Source: a virus
DNA length: 40,812 bases
Reading direction: 5' to 3' (one strand)
Virus record (IMG/VR): IMGVR_UViG_3300028666_000013
Span: 1 to 40,812 of that record
The translations under genes and the position numbers were made by a program. This document shows, piece after piece, positions 8,002-14,997 of the stretch (positions are counted from its first letter, which is position 1; each line of letters starts with the position of its first letter). The notes beneath the pieces were generated by a model. It searched no databases, was not told the DNA's origin, and saw only the letters and a list, made by a program, of their open reading frames with translations.

Positions 8002-8018
8002 AATAAATGATCTTTATT
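8002..8018. promoter_or_regulatory. AT-rich palindrome, candidate repressor operator
   Basis: AATAAA-TGATC-TTTATT, perfect 6-bp arms with a 5-bp spacer, in otherwise GC-rich DNA, 40 bp before the start of the XRE regulator. The position suits autoregulation and divergent control. Only one copy was noticed, so the assignment is tentative. Confidence 0.4.
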
Positions 8019-8257
8019 TTGGGACGCGCCAAACCGTGTTTTCGGAAAATATGCGCGAGATATCGCTAGCGCCCGGCCGGACCCGGCCGTAAGATAGGTC
8101 AGGCTCGGCGGCGAGTCGCGGGCTGGGGTGTTAGCCGCCGATGGCCCACCGGGATGAGGTTTTGAGCATTTTTTCCAGTCCCGGCCCGGGTGCTTAACCC
8201 CACCTTCGCAGGCTGACCTGGCCTCGAGTCGGGTTGGCCGGCGTGATGCTTATCCCC

Positions 8258-8289
8258 CAGCAGGGCCGCTCTCCAGGGCGGCCCTGCTG
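8258..8289. terminator. Perfect 12-bp GC hairpin upstream of the peptidase gene
   Basis: CAGCAGGGCCGC (8258-8269) pairs with GCGGCCCTGCTG (8278-8289) around an 8-base loop. It ends 35 bp before the peptidase start. There is no T-run after it. It may terminate leaky transcription or form a structured leader of the peptidase message. Confidence 0.5.
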
Positions 8290-8324
8290 TCTCCCGGCCG
8301 GCGATTCAAGCACGAGCGACCGTC

Positions 8325-8723
8325 ATGCGCATCATCCACAGTCGAGGCCAGCGGCCGGACGCCGTGCGCGTGATCCGCGAGACGGCCAGGGCCCTGGCCA
8401 GGGTCAGTCCGGAGACGGCGAAGCTCCGGATCCGGATCGCCCCGGCTCCGTGCGTGACCAACGGCCGAGGCTTCGGCTGGGGAGCCTTCGACGATCCGCC
8501 GGGTGAGGTCTTGCGGCCGACCATCTACATCGCCGGCGAGAAACCCGACGACATCGGCGACGAGGACTGGCTGTCCGACATGCTGCCGCACGTCCTGGCC
8601 CACGAGTGGGCCCACTACGAGCAGTGGCGTGACGGCAAGCCGGTCCGGGAGCGCGGCGTCGAGGCTCGGGCCCGGGAGCTGCTGCGGCTAATCGGCTGCT
8701 CCCACGATAATCGAGTGTCGTGA
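8325..8723 (+). CDS. Small HEXXH zinc metallopeptidase
   Basis: A 132-residue protein with a clear zincin helix: HEWAH at residues 93-97 within LPHVLAHEWAHYEQW, and Glu113 (GVEARA) as a likely third ligand. The N-terminal part (about 1-70) is a basic helix plus beta strands. There is no signal peptide, so it should act in the cytoplasm. Its position, divergent from the XRE repressor, recalls ImmR/ImmA-type pairs in which a HEXXH protease inactivates the repressor. The sequence itself does not show an IrrE/ImmA family signature beyond the motif, and a SprT-like or lysis-related role cannot be excluded. Confidence 0.75.
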   Translation: MRIIHSRGQRPDAVRVIRETARALARVSPETAKLRIRIAPAPCVTNGRGFGWGAFDDPPGEVLRPTIYIAGEKPDDIGDEDWLSDMLPHVLAHEWAHYEQWRDGKPVRERGVEARARELLRLIGCSHDNRVS

Positions 8724-8762
8724 AGTCAGAGCGGTACGGGCTGCTCCTGCCCAGAGACACGT

Positions 8763-9047
8763 ATGATCGAGGACCTGGAATACGCCCTCCACTGCATGAT
8801 GTACGCGGTGGGAATCCTCATCATGGTGGTCGCCTGCCTGGCGATCGCGATCGTGATCGGAGTCATGATCGGTTATGCGAGATACCTCTGGCAGGCGAGG
8901 GAAGTGCTCGCCAGGGTCGGGAGGCGCCGCGCGGCCAGGGTCCGGGCTCGTCACTTCGGCTTGGAAGATGATGACGGCTCTGCACCCCTTTATCTTAGCC
9001 GCCCTGGCTCGCCTTCCCGTCTTTCTTCCTCAGCAGGAGGAACATGA
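8763..9047 (+). CDS. Small membrane protein
   Basis: A 94-residue protein with a long hydrophobic segment (about residues 8-42, including GILIMVVACLAIAIVIGVMIGYA) that could form one or two membrane helices, then a basic region (RVGRRRAARVRAR) and a polar tail. It follows the HEXXH peptidase by 39 bp on the same strand. Its 3' end overlaps the convergent membrane gene by 53 bp, and the last 20 residues look like read-through of that overlap. Its size and topology would allow a holin-like role, but nothing specific supports it. The ribosome site is weak. Confidence 0.5.
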   Translation: MIEDLEYALHCMMYAVGILIMVVACLAIAIVIGVMIGYARYLWQAREVLARVGRRRAARVRARHFGLEDDDGSAPLYLSRPGSPSRLSSSAGGT

Positions 9048-9555
9048 GGTTCATCTGCCGGCATGTGCACGACCAGGCCCAGACCCCGAGGAAGGCAAGG
9101 ACGGGTCCCACGAGGGAGAGATAGGTCGCTCCCTGATACTGGGCCGTGCGGATGACCATCACGATCAGGCATGCCGCGATGAAGCGGAGCTGGGTCCAGA
9201 ATGCCGCCGCCTGATACTCGATCAGGGTCGGATAGTAACCCTCATTCTTGAGGTACGCGATGATCGGCTTGTCGATCAGCGCCAGCAAGACCGATTGGGC
9301 CACGGCCATCAAGCCCGCGAGCATCGCCGTGGCGCTCACGGCCGTCGGCAGCACATCCACAGCGAGCTTGTCGGCCCCCTTGGCGGGGAACCAGGCCCAG
9401 GCGACGAGGGCCGCCGCCAGACCATACAGGAGAGGGCGAACCCTCCCGTCGAGGTACTTGCCCAGGAGGGCGGCCGCCGAACTCCGGAGCCGAGGGTACC
9501 ACCCGAGCGGAGGGAGCGGGGACAAGTTTGGCGACGGGGCCTCATCGGTCATCAT
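8995..9555 (-). CDS. Four-helix membrane protein, RexB-like partner
   Basis: A 186-residue integral membrane protein. Four hydrophobic segments are visible: about residues 42-58 (LLYGLAAALVAWAWF), 71-95 (ending AQSVLLALI), 118-137 (FIAACLIVMVI), and 143-172 (SLVGPVLAFLGVWAWS). The tail is basic. The start (ATG at 9555 or 9552) lies inside the end of the preceding gene (overlap 14 or 11 bp), so the two are translated together. A RexA-like soluble protein followed by a four-helix membrane protein matches the layout of the lambda rexA-rexB superinfection-exclusion pair. I see layout and topology, not clear residue-level similarity to RexB. Confidence 0.65.
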   Translation of the reverse strand: MMTDEAPSPNLSPLPPLGWYPRLRSSAAALLGKYLDGRVRPLLYGLAAALVAWAWFPAKGADKLAVDVLPTAVSATAMLAGLMAVAQSVLLALIDKPIIAYLKNEGYYPTLIEYQAAAFWTQLRFIAACLIVMVIRTAQYQGATYLSLVGPVLAFLGVWAWSCTCRQMNLMFLLLRKKDGKASQGG

Positions 9556-10420
9556 TCTCGCGGGCTTCAGGGTCAACCTCCTGCAAAAAGCCGGCAAGCT
9601 GCCTCTGGCAATGGTCCCGATCCCATTCTCTCCCGGACGCCTTCAGTTCAACAAGATACTCGACCCGCGCGCCCAGCATGTCGAGAATGACGGCCTTGCT
9701 CCCCTCCTTCTCGACGCCGCTCACCTTCAGCGAGGTCACGTCCGTGCTCCCCATCATGAACAGCCGCTTGACGTAGGACTTGACCTTGTCGGCCATGAGC
9801 TCGCCCTTCCCATTCCCGATCGAGAGTTGCATCCCGATCGTCGCGGCGTCGACGTCCTCCATCGCCTCCAGGGCCCTCTCGATCGGGAGCCCGGCGTTTC
9901 CCAACGCCGCCCTGGCCTGCCTGGCAGGCCTGCGGATCTTGAATTCCAGCGACCGGAAGACGCTCGTCTTCTCCAGCCGTTCGATCATGTCCCTCCTGAG
10001 GAGCGGCTCGACCTCGACGTGATACGGGAATCTCAGCTCGTCAAGGAAGTGCGAAATGACCTGGGCCCTCGGCCCGCTCGCCGAACTCTGGACCACCGCG
10101 ACCTGCCGGGACGGATCATAGGCGAAGCAGATCGGCTCCCCGAGGTGGGTATCCTCCGCGAGCGGCAGCCGCTTGACTCCATCGCCGTCGATCACGGACG
10201 GGAGTTCCGTCGAGCGTAGCTTGAAGATCGTCGCCGTGAACGCCGGCTTGCCCCCGGCCCGGCGATTGTGCGCATCATCGATCGCGTAATCGCCGTCGTT
10301 CGATTTGAAGCGGATCAACTTCTTCCGGTTCGCGAACGCGCGAAGAAGCCCATCGATGTCCTCGGCGCAGCCTCCCTCGGGGATGATCGAATAAGCATGA
10401 ACTTTGCAATTCTTCGCCAT
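9542..10420 (-). CDS. RexA-like / DUF6731-like soluble protein
   Basis: A 292-residue cytoplasmic protein read from Met at 10418-10420 (MAKNCKVHAYSI), which has a GGGAG ribosome site 11 bases upstream; an ATG at 10459 would add 13 residues but overlaps the previous gene. The first half resembles the RexA and DUF6731 fold. It has a start like xHxYSIIP, a helix with DIDGLLRAF, an FKLRSTELPS strand, HLGEPICFAYDPSRQVAVVQ, then SGPRAQVISHFLDEL and VEVEPLLRRD. Lambda RexA, from memory, has GPTTSDLTDFL followed by VQIEPLMRG at the same place. The C-terminal half is helical and charged. With the coupled membrane gene it forms a probable phage-exclusion pair. Confidence 0.65.
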   Translation of the reverse strand: MAKNCKVHAYSIIPEGGCAEDIDGLLRAFANRKKLIRFKSNDGDYAIDDAHNRRAGGKPAFTATIFKLRSTELPSVIDGDGVKRLPLAEDTHLGEPICFAYDPSRQVAVVQSSASGPRAQVISHFLDELRFPYHVEVEPLLRRDMIERLEKTSVFRSLEFKIRRPARQARAALGNAGLPIERALEAMEDVDAATIGMQLSIGNGKGELMADKVKSYVKRLFMMGSTDVTSLKVSGVEKEGSKAVILDMLGARVEYLVELKASGREWDRDHCQRQLAGFLQEVDPEARENDDR

Positions 10421-10442
10421 CGCGTGCCTGACTCCCTGATTT

Positions 10443-10583
10443 TCATCCTTCCTCTTCATCCTCGCACGTCTCGCTCAACCCTCGGATCGCCCGCCCCAGC
10501 CACGTATCGTCGGGCGTGGCGTAGATGATGAGGCCCACGACGGCGAGGACCAGCAGCAGCAGGCCGGATGTGGCGTCGGGCAT
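10443..10583 (-). CDS. Very small single-span membrane peptide
   Basis: A 46-residue peptide from ATG at 10581-10583: MPDATSG, then one hydrophobic helix (LLLLVLAVVGLIIYA), then a polar acidic tail (ETCEDEEEG). It starts six bases after the stop of the 85-residue gene upstream and ends 22 bp before the RexA-like gene, so it is part of the same minus-strand run. The first ten codons are repeated 398 bp away as part of a 36-bp direct repeat. Function unknown. Confidence 0.5.
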   Translation of the reverse strand: MPDATSGLLLLVLAVVGLIIYATPDDTWLGRAIRGLSETCEDEEEG

Positions 10584-10588
10584 GGTGG
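10553..10588. repeat. 36-bp direct repeat, copy 1
   Basis: Identical to 10951-10986 over 36 bases. This copy covers the start codon and first residues of the 46-residue membrane peptide. The second copy is a start fragment with no gene behind it, so a duplication or insertion moved the 85-residue gene between them. Confidence 0.85.
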
Positions 10589-10846
10589 CTATTCGGCAGC
10601 CCGGACGATGGAGAGCGTGCGGGTCGAGCGGAAGTCGCCCAGGAAACGTGCCGCATCCGCCCCGCTCAGGCGATAGGAGAGGCCCCAGCGGAGGCGCACG
10701 ATGCACCACGGAGGCCCGTCGAGGCCCGTCGCCGGGCCGAACTCCACGGCGCCGACGTCCTCCAGATTGAAACCCACCTCGGCGGCCGTGGCGCTCGGGT
10801 GTTCCGGGATCTGATCGTCCGCCGTCCGGTAGGATGCCCAGGACAT
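10589..10846 (-). CDS. Unknown small protein, 85 residues
   Basis: Starts MSWASYRTADDQI at the ATG at 10844-10846. The sequence looks like a compact alpha/beta protein (VGAVEFGPATGL, WCIVRLRWGLSYRLSG, ADAARFLGDF). I do not recognise the family. It is the first gene of the minus-strand run that ends with the RexA/RexB-like pair and is bracketed by the 36-bp direct repeats, as if it were a separate insertion. Confidence 0.5.
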   Translation of the reverse strand: MSWASYRTADDQIPEHPSATAAEVGFNLEDVGAVEFGPATGLDGPPWCIVRLRWGLSYRLSGADAARFLGDFRSTRTLSIVRAAE

Positions 10847-10950
10847 CGCCGCCTCATTTGCCCCGCTGGGGCTGATATTCCGAGGTCAACTGATCGTGCG
10901 AAGGCGGCCTCCATCGTAACACGACGGTGATCGAAACGAAGCTGGCGGCC

Positions 10951-10986
10951 GCAGCAGCAGGCCGGATGTGGCGTCGGGCATGGTGG
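10951..10986. repeat. 36-bp direct repeat, copy 2
   Basis: Second copy of the repeat at 10553-10588. On the minus strand it encodes the same MPDATSGLLL start, then loses similarity, so it is a truncated gene start in an otherwise empty 190-bp gap (10847-11038). Confidence 0.85.
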
Positions 10987-11038
10987 TCTCACTTGCCCGT
11001 CAAGGCCTTGATACGCCCGGCTGATAGCAAGCCTCAAA

Positions 11039-11929
11039 TTATGGATTGGCTGCCTTCTTGCGATCCAGATCCCGCCGGATTTCTTCGGCCTTCTCATGCA
11101 CCTGTTCAGCATTCAGGCCTTCGAGCGGCTCGAATAACACCGTCTTCTTCGGCGACTCGGCTTTCTTACCGCTGAATGCGGATTTCATCATCTCGGGCAT
11201 TGCTTTCAGCATGGTAACCGTGATGCAGTCGGCCTGAAATTGCTTCTTTCCCTCTTCATCCAAGGAATCGTTGATCGCCTTGATCGAGGCATCCAGCACG
11301 GCGTCGGATGACGTGTCAATTTGAGGCGCCTCAATCTTCGCTTTCGCTTGAGCCTCTGCCTGTCTCGCCTTGACCTGCGCCTCCTTGGCCGCCTTCCTAG
11401 CGGCGTCGACGGCCACGCCGCCAACCACCAAATTCATGAACAAGAGAACCGCAAATGCAAAGGCATTGAGCGAGACGCCAGCGATTGGCCACCCCACACC
11501 ACTCTTCTTGCCGGTGAGGGCGACAAGAACACCGACAATCGCGAGCAATCCACCGACGAAAATCAGGGGCAACGCCAGCAGATTGACAAGCGGTATCCAG
11601 CAAATCAAGGCCGCCAGTATCCCAAAGATCACCCCCGCGACACCCAGCCCATTAACCCCCTTGGACTGGGGCGGATTATTCATGACCACCTGGACATTGG
11701 CGGTGGCCGGGACCGGGGCGAATGACACCGTTTCGATGCGTGCTGGCGTGACGGGAAGAGGGGAAGGGGCGGGTGCCGACGGGGGAGAGGGCCTCATCTC
11801 GGGCGACGGGGAAGGCGTCGGCACCCTCGTCTCGGCCCCGCATTGATTGCATTTTCCCTTCTTGCCAGCCAACTCGTCCTTCACCGCGAATTGCTTACCG
11901 CACGACTTGCAAGCGAACTGGATCGGCAT
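11039..11929 (-). CDS. Zinc-ribbon membrane protein of planctomycete type
   Basis: A 296-residue protein read from ATG at 11927-11929. The N-terminus is a zinc ribbon (FACKSCGKQF, then GKKGKCNQCG; two CxxC pairs within residues 7-33), a module common at the start of planctomycete proteins. A proline/serine-rich linker (about 37-70) follows, then three hydrophobic segments (about 95-165 and 172-200), then an Ala/Lys/Gln-rich coiled-coil-like stretch and a helical C-terminal domain (SDAVLDASIKAINDSLDEEG). It looks host-derived: a membrane-anchored protein carried as an accessory gene. Function unknown. It is preceded by a small ribbon-helix-helix gene on the same strand, 10 bp away. Confidence 0.7.
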   Translation of the reverse strand: MPIQFACKSCGKQFAVKDELAGKKGKCNQCGAETRVPTPSPSPEMRPSPPSAPAPSPLPVTPARIETVSFAPVPATANVQVVMNNPPQSKGVNGLGVAGVIFGILAALICWIPLVNLLALPLIFVGGLLAIVGVLVALTGKKSGVGWPIAGVSLNAFAFAVLLFMNLVVGGVAVDAARKAAKEAQVKARQAEAQAKAKIEAPQIDTSSDAVLDASIKAINDSLDEEGKKQFQADCITVTMLKAMPEMMKSAFSGKKAESPKKTVLFEPLEGLNAEQVHEKAEEIRRDLDRKKAANP

Positions 11930-11939
11930 CGTCAGTGCC

Positions 11940-12161
11940 TCATCGTTTGGGCGGGGGCTCAAATCCGATGATATCGGCATATTTGGCAAGAGCACGATCG
12001 ATCACATCGGCCTTCCCACATCTTTCCTTCTCGGAAAGTCGTTCAAGCCAATCGAGATAATCGCGAGACATCCTAACGCCGTAAACGGCGGGAGGAAGTT
12101 CACCGGGCTTGGAAGCCAGCTTCTTCTTCCGTCCCATGTCCTTCGCCATGCCTGCTGCCAT
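11940..12161 (-). CDS. Ribbon-helix-helix (CopG-like) regulator
   Basis: A 73-residue protein starting at ATG 12159-12161, with a GGGAG ribosome site nine bases upstream; three further in-frame ATGs lie close by. After a basic N-terminus (MGRKKKLASKPG), the segment VYGVRMSRDYLDWLERLSEK followed by KADVIDRALAKYADIIGF matches the strand-helix-helix order of small CopG/Arc-type repressors. A large inverted repeat (12192-12227) lies just upstream and a related half-site lies near the divergent gene, so it probably represses itself and perhaps gene 12428. It could also be an antitoxin-like protein, but no toxin is visible. Confidence 0.7.
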   Translation of the reverse strand: MAAGMAKDMGRKKKLASKPGELPPAVYGVRMSRDYLDWLERLSEKERCGKADVIDRALAKYADIIGFEPPPKR

Positions 12162-12191
12162 CGCTTCGAACTCCCAGGGTATAGGGAGCCA

Positions 12192-12227
12192 CATTGTCCT
12201 ACATAACGTATCGCCTGTAGGACAATG
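12192..12227. promoter_or_regulatory. Inverted-repeat operator upstream of the ribbon-helix-helix gene
   Basis: Perfect 12-bp arms, CATTGTCCTACA (12192-12203) and TGTAGGACAATG (12216-12227), 12-bp spacer, 31 bp before the start of the regulator. A third related copy, TGTAGCACAAT (12311-12321), has one mismatch. The layout suits cooperative binding of a dimeric repressor. Confidence 0.65.
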
Positions 12228-12310
12228 CAGCAAACATTTCCAGATCCGATAGTCAAATCTTACCCTCCCCTTCAAATAATTCCAGTGGCCTATTGATTTT
12301 TATTGTTTTC

Positions 12311-12321
12311 TGTAGCACAAT
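12311..12321 (+). promoter_or_regulatory. Third TGTAGNACAAT half-site
   Basis: TGTAGCACAAT differs by one base from the arms of the inverted repeat at 12192-12227. It lies in the AT-rich stretch (about 12280-12330) that probably holds the promoter of the rightward gene at 12428, so the same repressor may control both directions. Confidence 0.45.
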
Positions 12322-12427
12322 ATACGTGTCGGGTCGAAACGGTCGGCCCGGCGCATGAAAAAGGCCCGCCAGTGTCGTTAGCACTGACGAGCCGGAAGTC
12401 CCGCCCCATGTCGGTAAGGAGGAACTG

Positions 12428-12964
12428 ATGTTGACTCTACCCTACGCATCGCACGTCGTCCAGATCGTCGGCCTTCCCGAGAGGATCGAGCATGTTGATG
12501 CGATCGAATCCGCCCTCGCTTTCGATGTCCCCTATGTCCACGAGCGGGACGAGGCCTTGTCCCGCGACCCCTCGCCCGAAGACGAGGCTTACGACACGGG
12601 GTATCGCCTGGCCCGCGACGGCGAAGATCCCCGGATGCCCTGGTCCCCCGGCCGCACCGAGGCGATGGCCTTGCGGTTCACGCTGGGCGTCCGGCATGGC
12701 AAGCGGGCCCGGCAACTGGCCGGTGCCCGCGAGCTGGGCCGGACGCTGGCAGCCTCGATGGATCGCATCGAGGCGCCGGCCGGGCTGGACGAGGCCGAGG
12801 CCGAGGCGTTCGCGGCGGGGGTCCGGGAGGGGATCGAGGAGGCCAGGGAGGATGCCAAGTTCGAGGCGTGGGTCGACTACGAGGAGACGTTGCGGCTGGA
12901 GGATCACTTCGACGGCCTGAACCAGGTGCGTGACGAGGACGTGATGATCGGTTGCGAGCGGTGA
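12428..12964 (+). CDS. Unknown acidic protein, first gene of the rightward early block
   Basis: A 178-residue, strongly acidic protein with a perfect AGGAGG ribosome site six bases before the ATG. The C-terminal two thirds are helical (RELGRTLAASMDRIEA, then AFAAGVREGIEEAREDAKFE). No family recognised. It opens the rightward operon that runs through small unknown genes to the Rad52-like annealing protein. It lies downstream of an AT-rich region with a half-site for the divergent ribbon-helix-helix regulator, so it may be an early gene under that control. Confidence 0.65.
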   Translation: MLTLPYASHVVQIVGLPERIEHVDAIESALAFDVPYVHERDEALSRDPSPEDEAYDTGYRLARDGEDPRMPWSPGRTEAMALRFTLGVRHGKRARQLAGARELGRTLAASMDRIEAPAGLDEAEAEAFAAGVREGIEEAREDAKFEAWVDYEETLRLEDHFDGLNQVRDEDVMIGCER

Positions 12965-13034
12965 TTGATCGGACGGAAATCAGGGCCGCTCGCCAGTCAT
13001 TTGCGGGCGGCCCGGACCCAAAGGAGCGTTTCTC

Positions 13035-13415
13035 TTGCCTGACTCACCCGTCTTTGCCGTGATCGACCCCGCCAGCTCGCGAGCCAGGTTCTGGCTGCAC
13101 GCGCTGCTCGGCTACTCGATCCCGATCCAGCCCGGGCCGCCCGAGGAAACCCGGTTCACCGACGGCGCGGTCCGCTGGACTTACCTGGCCGACCTGACCC
13201 GGCTCGATCCGGTCGCCTACTCGCGGCTTGTCCACCACCTCGCCGCGAGCTGGGATGCGACGTTCGCCGAGGTCAACGCCGAACTGCTGACGATCGGCCT
13301 TCCCATCGCCGATGGCCCCGACCTGATCGCCACCACCGACCCCGATACCGCCCTGGCCGCGTTCCGCTTGCTCGCCGCCAACCATTCACCCGGAGATCCC
13401 CGCGATGGACGATAG
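13035..13415 (+). CDS. Unknown protein, 126 residues
   Basis: Read from TTG at 13035, with AAGGAG eight bases upstream. The protein starts MPDSPVFAVIDPASSRARFW and appears alpha/beta, with a conserved-looking WTYLADLTRLDPVAY segment. No family recognised. It overlaps the next start by 11 bp, as usual in this operon. Confidence 0.6.
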   Translation: MPDSPVFAVIDPASSRARFWLHALLGYSIPIQPGPPEETRFTDGAVRWTYLADLTRLDPVAYSRLVHHLAASWDATFAEVNAELLTIGLPIADGPDLIATTDPDTALAAFRLLAANHSPGDPRDGR

Positions 13416-13734
13416 CCTGCGAATCGACGCCGGGCCGATCGAGCCCAGGACCACCTTCCGGCTGATCTATTTCAACGGAGTCTGGTCGGTCTCACGCAAC
13501 GGCGGCAAGGCCCTGTTCCGCTCCCGGTGCCAGGCCCGGGCGCTCAACCAGGTCCGGCACCTGGCCCGGGAGCATGCCGAACAGACCGGGCTCGAGGTCG
13601 AGGTCCGGCGGATGACGTCGCCCGACCCGATCCGCGACGAGGACGGCTACCGGATCGCCGTCGAGGTGATCGCCCCCACGCCCAGCCCCACCCCCACCCC
13701 CGATCGCGAAGGGGCCGCGTCATGGACACATTAA
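13405..13734 (+). CDS. Unknown protein, 109 residues
   Basis: Starts MDDSLRIDAGPIEP. The middle contains a small strand-helix unit (FRLIYFNGVWSVSRNGGKAL, then RSRCQARALNQVRHLAREH), and the end is a Pro/Thr/Ser repeat (APTPSPTPTPD). It overlaps its neighbours by 11 and 13 bp. Function unknown. Confidence 0.55.
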   Translation: MDDSLRIDAGPIEPRTTFRLIYFNGVWSVSRNGGKALFRSRCQARALNQVRHLAREHAEQTGLEVEVRRMTSPDPIRDEDGYRIAVEVIAPTPSPTPTPDREGAASWTH

Positions 13735-13994
13735 CCGACGAGGACCGGGTCCACGCGCTCGACTTCGTCGTCCGCGTGCTGGGCTGCCCCTTCGGCACGG
13801 CCGTGGAGGTCCTGGCCCGCTGCCAGGGCGACGAGATCTGGCCGGCCTGCTCCGACCTGGAGACCTTCGAGATGCTGGCCTGGAAGCACTTCGGCCGGCT
13901 CCGGCTCGACCGGATCGGGGCCGGATTCGAAGACCCGAGCTGGTCGCTGCGGGTCGGCCCCCACCCGGCCCGCGCGGGGAGGGCATGGGCGTGA
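13722..13994 (+). CDS. Unknown small protein, 90 residues
   Basis: ATG at 13722 (MDTLTDEDRVHALDFV), inside the end of the previous gene. Helical, with a Cys/Trp-containing middle (LARCQGDEIWPACSDLETFE). It looks like a small folded domain; no family recognised. It overlaps the next start by 10 bp, so it is read as part of the same operon. Confidence 0.5.
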   Translation: MDTLTDEDRVHALDFVVRVLGCPFGTAVEVLARCQGDEIWPACSDLETFEMLAWKHFGRLRLDRIGAGFEDPSWSLRVGPHPARAGRAWA

Positions 13995-14266
13995 CATCCG
14001 GGACGATTTGCAAGTGGAACGTCTTCACGCTCGCGCCTGGCGAGAGGTTCGTGCTGAATCCGGGCCCTCGCGCGACGACCTACCGGATCGTCGCGGCCTC
14101 TCCCCCCGAGGGCGGGGGAGAGGCGCCCCTCCGTGCCCAAGATCCTTCGGGAGTCACGCTCGCGCTGGCCTCGATCCTCCAGCTCAACGAGGGGTCGTCC
14201 TTCGTCTACTGGGTCGACGACGCGGGCCGGCCCATCACCATCGCGCATCGGAGCAACAAGCCATGA
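13985..14266 (+). CDS. Unknown small protein upstream of the annealing protein
   Basis: A 93-residue protein starting MGVTSGTICKWNVFTLAPGE, beta-rich (FVLNPG, TYRIVAASP, SSFVYWVDDAGRPITIAH). Its stop overlaps the start of the Rad52-like gene as ATGA, so the two are coupled. It may work with recombination, but only position suggests that. Confidence 0.55.
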   Translation: MGVTSGTICKWNVFTLAPGERFVLNPGPRATTYRIVAASPPEGGGEAPLRAQDPSGVTLALASILQLNEGSSFVYWVDDAGRPITIAHRSNKP

Positions 14267-14997
14267 CCCAGTTTCCCGATCTCTTCGCCGCCCTGGCCGC
14301 GCCTTTCGACAACCAGGAAACGCGCACCCGATCCCAGGGGGGCAAGCAAGTCCAGTACATCACCTCCAGGGTCGCGATGAATCGCCTCGATTCCGTCCTT
14401 GGCCCAGAGAACTGGTGGGATGAATATGTCCCCGGCGAGCATTCGGTCCTCTGCCGCCTGACGGTGCGATTGCCGGACGGCTCGACCCTGACCAAGGCGG
14501 ACGCGGGCGGCTATGCCGGGATGCCCGACGCCGGCGACGACGACAAGAGCGGCTTTTCGGACGCCTTCAAGCGGGCCGCCGTCAAGTTCGGAGTTGGACG
14601 CTACCTCTATCGCGACGGGGTGCCTCGATTTGCCCGGGATGAACCGGTCGCCGCGCCGATCCCGGCCGCGAAGGCGCCGTCGTCTCCCGACTCCCTCCCT
14701 TCCCAGGCACGGCCGCCCTACACCGACCAGCAGCGCCAGTATGGTCAGGGCAAGCCCATCGGCCAGGGCCAGGGCCAGGGCAAGGCCCCCCAGAGCGGCC
14801 GGGCGCTCTTCGCCTTCTGCAAGGAGCAGGAGCAGCGGCATGAGGTCGGCCTCTTGAAGTACCTGAACTCATGGGCCAAGCTCCAGGACTTCCCTGGCCG
14901 CATGATCGATTGGGATGCGGCCCAGGTGGACCAGGCTTACGCGGAAGCCGTCCGCAAGCTCCAGACGCGAGAGGTCGAGCAGGTGCTGGCATCATGA
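14263..14997 (+). CDS. Rad52/Rad22-family single-strand DNA annealing protein
   Basis: A 244-residue protein whose first 125 residues match the Rad52-type annealing domain of phages: [50 protein letters not shown], and [20 protein letters not shown] with the conserved [18 protein letters not shown] end. A Pro/Ser/Gln linker with GQGQGQGK follows, then a helical tail. It would anneal complementary single strands during recombination or repair of phage DNA. No dedicated exonuclease or SSB partner is visible in the window, so host enzymes are probably used. It starts and ends in four-base ATGA overlaps. Confidence 0.88.
   Translation: MTQFPDLFAALAAPFDNQETRTRSQGGKQVQYITSRVAMNRLDSVLGPENWWDEYVPGEHSVLCRLTVRLPDGSTLTKADAGGYAGMPDAGDDDKSGFSDAFKRAAVKFGVGRYLYRDGVPRFARDEPVAAPIPAAKAPSSPDSLPSQARPPYTDQQRQYGQGKPIGQGQGQGKAPQSGRALFAFCKEQEQRHEVGLLKYLNSWAKLQDFPGRMIDWDAAQVDQAYAEAVRKLQTREVEQVLAS

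Larger units (their letters stand above)
7963..8324. promoter_or_regulatory. Divergent control region between repressor and peptidase
   Basis: A 362-bp region separating two divergent genes. It holds an AT-rich inverted repeat (8002-8018), a TTTTC-G-GAAAA palindrome (8039-8049), and a 12-bp GC hairpin (8258-8289). Both promoters must be here or very close, but I cannot assign -35/-10 boxes with confidence. No gene was seen in it. Confidence 0.5.

Noticed and set aside
8325-9047. A lysis cassette formed by the HEXXH peptidase and the following membrane protein
   Set aside because: Possible, but the peptidase has no signal peptide or wall-binding domain and lies next to the repressor; kept only as an alternative.
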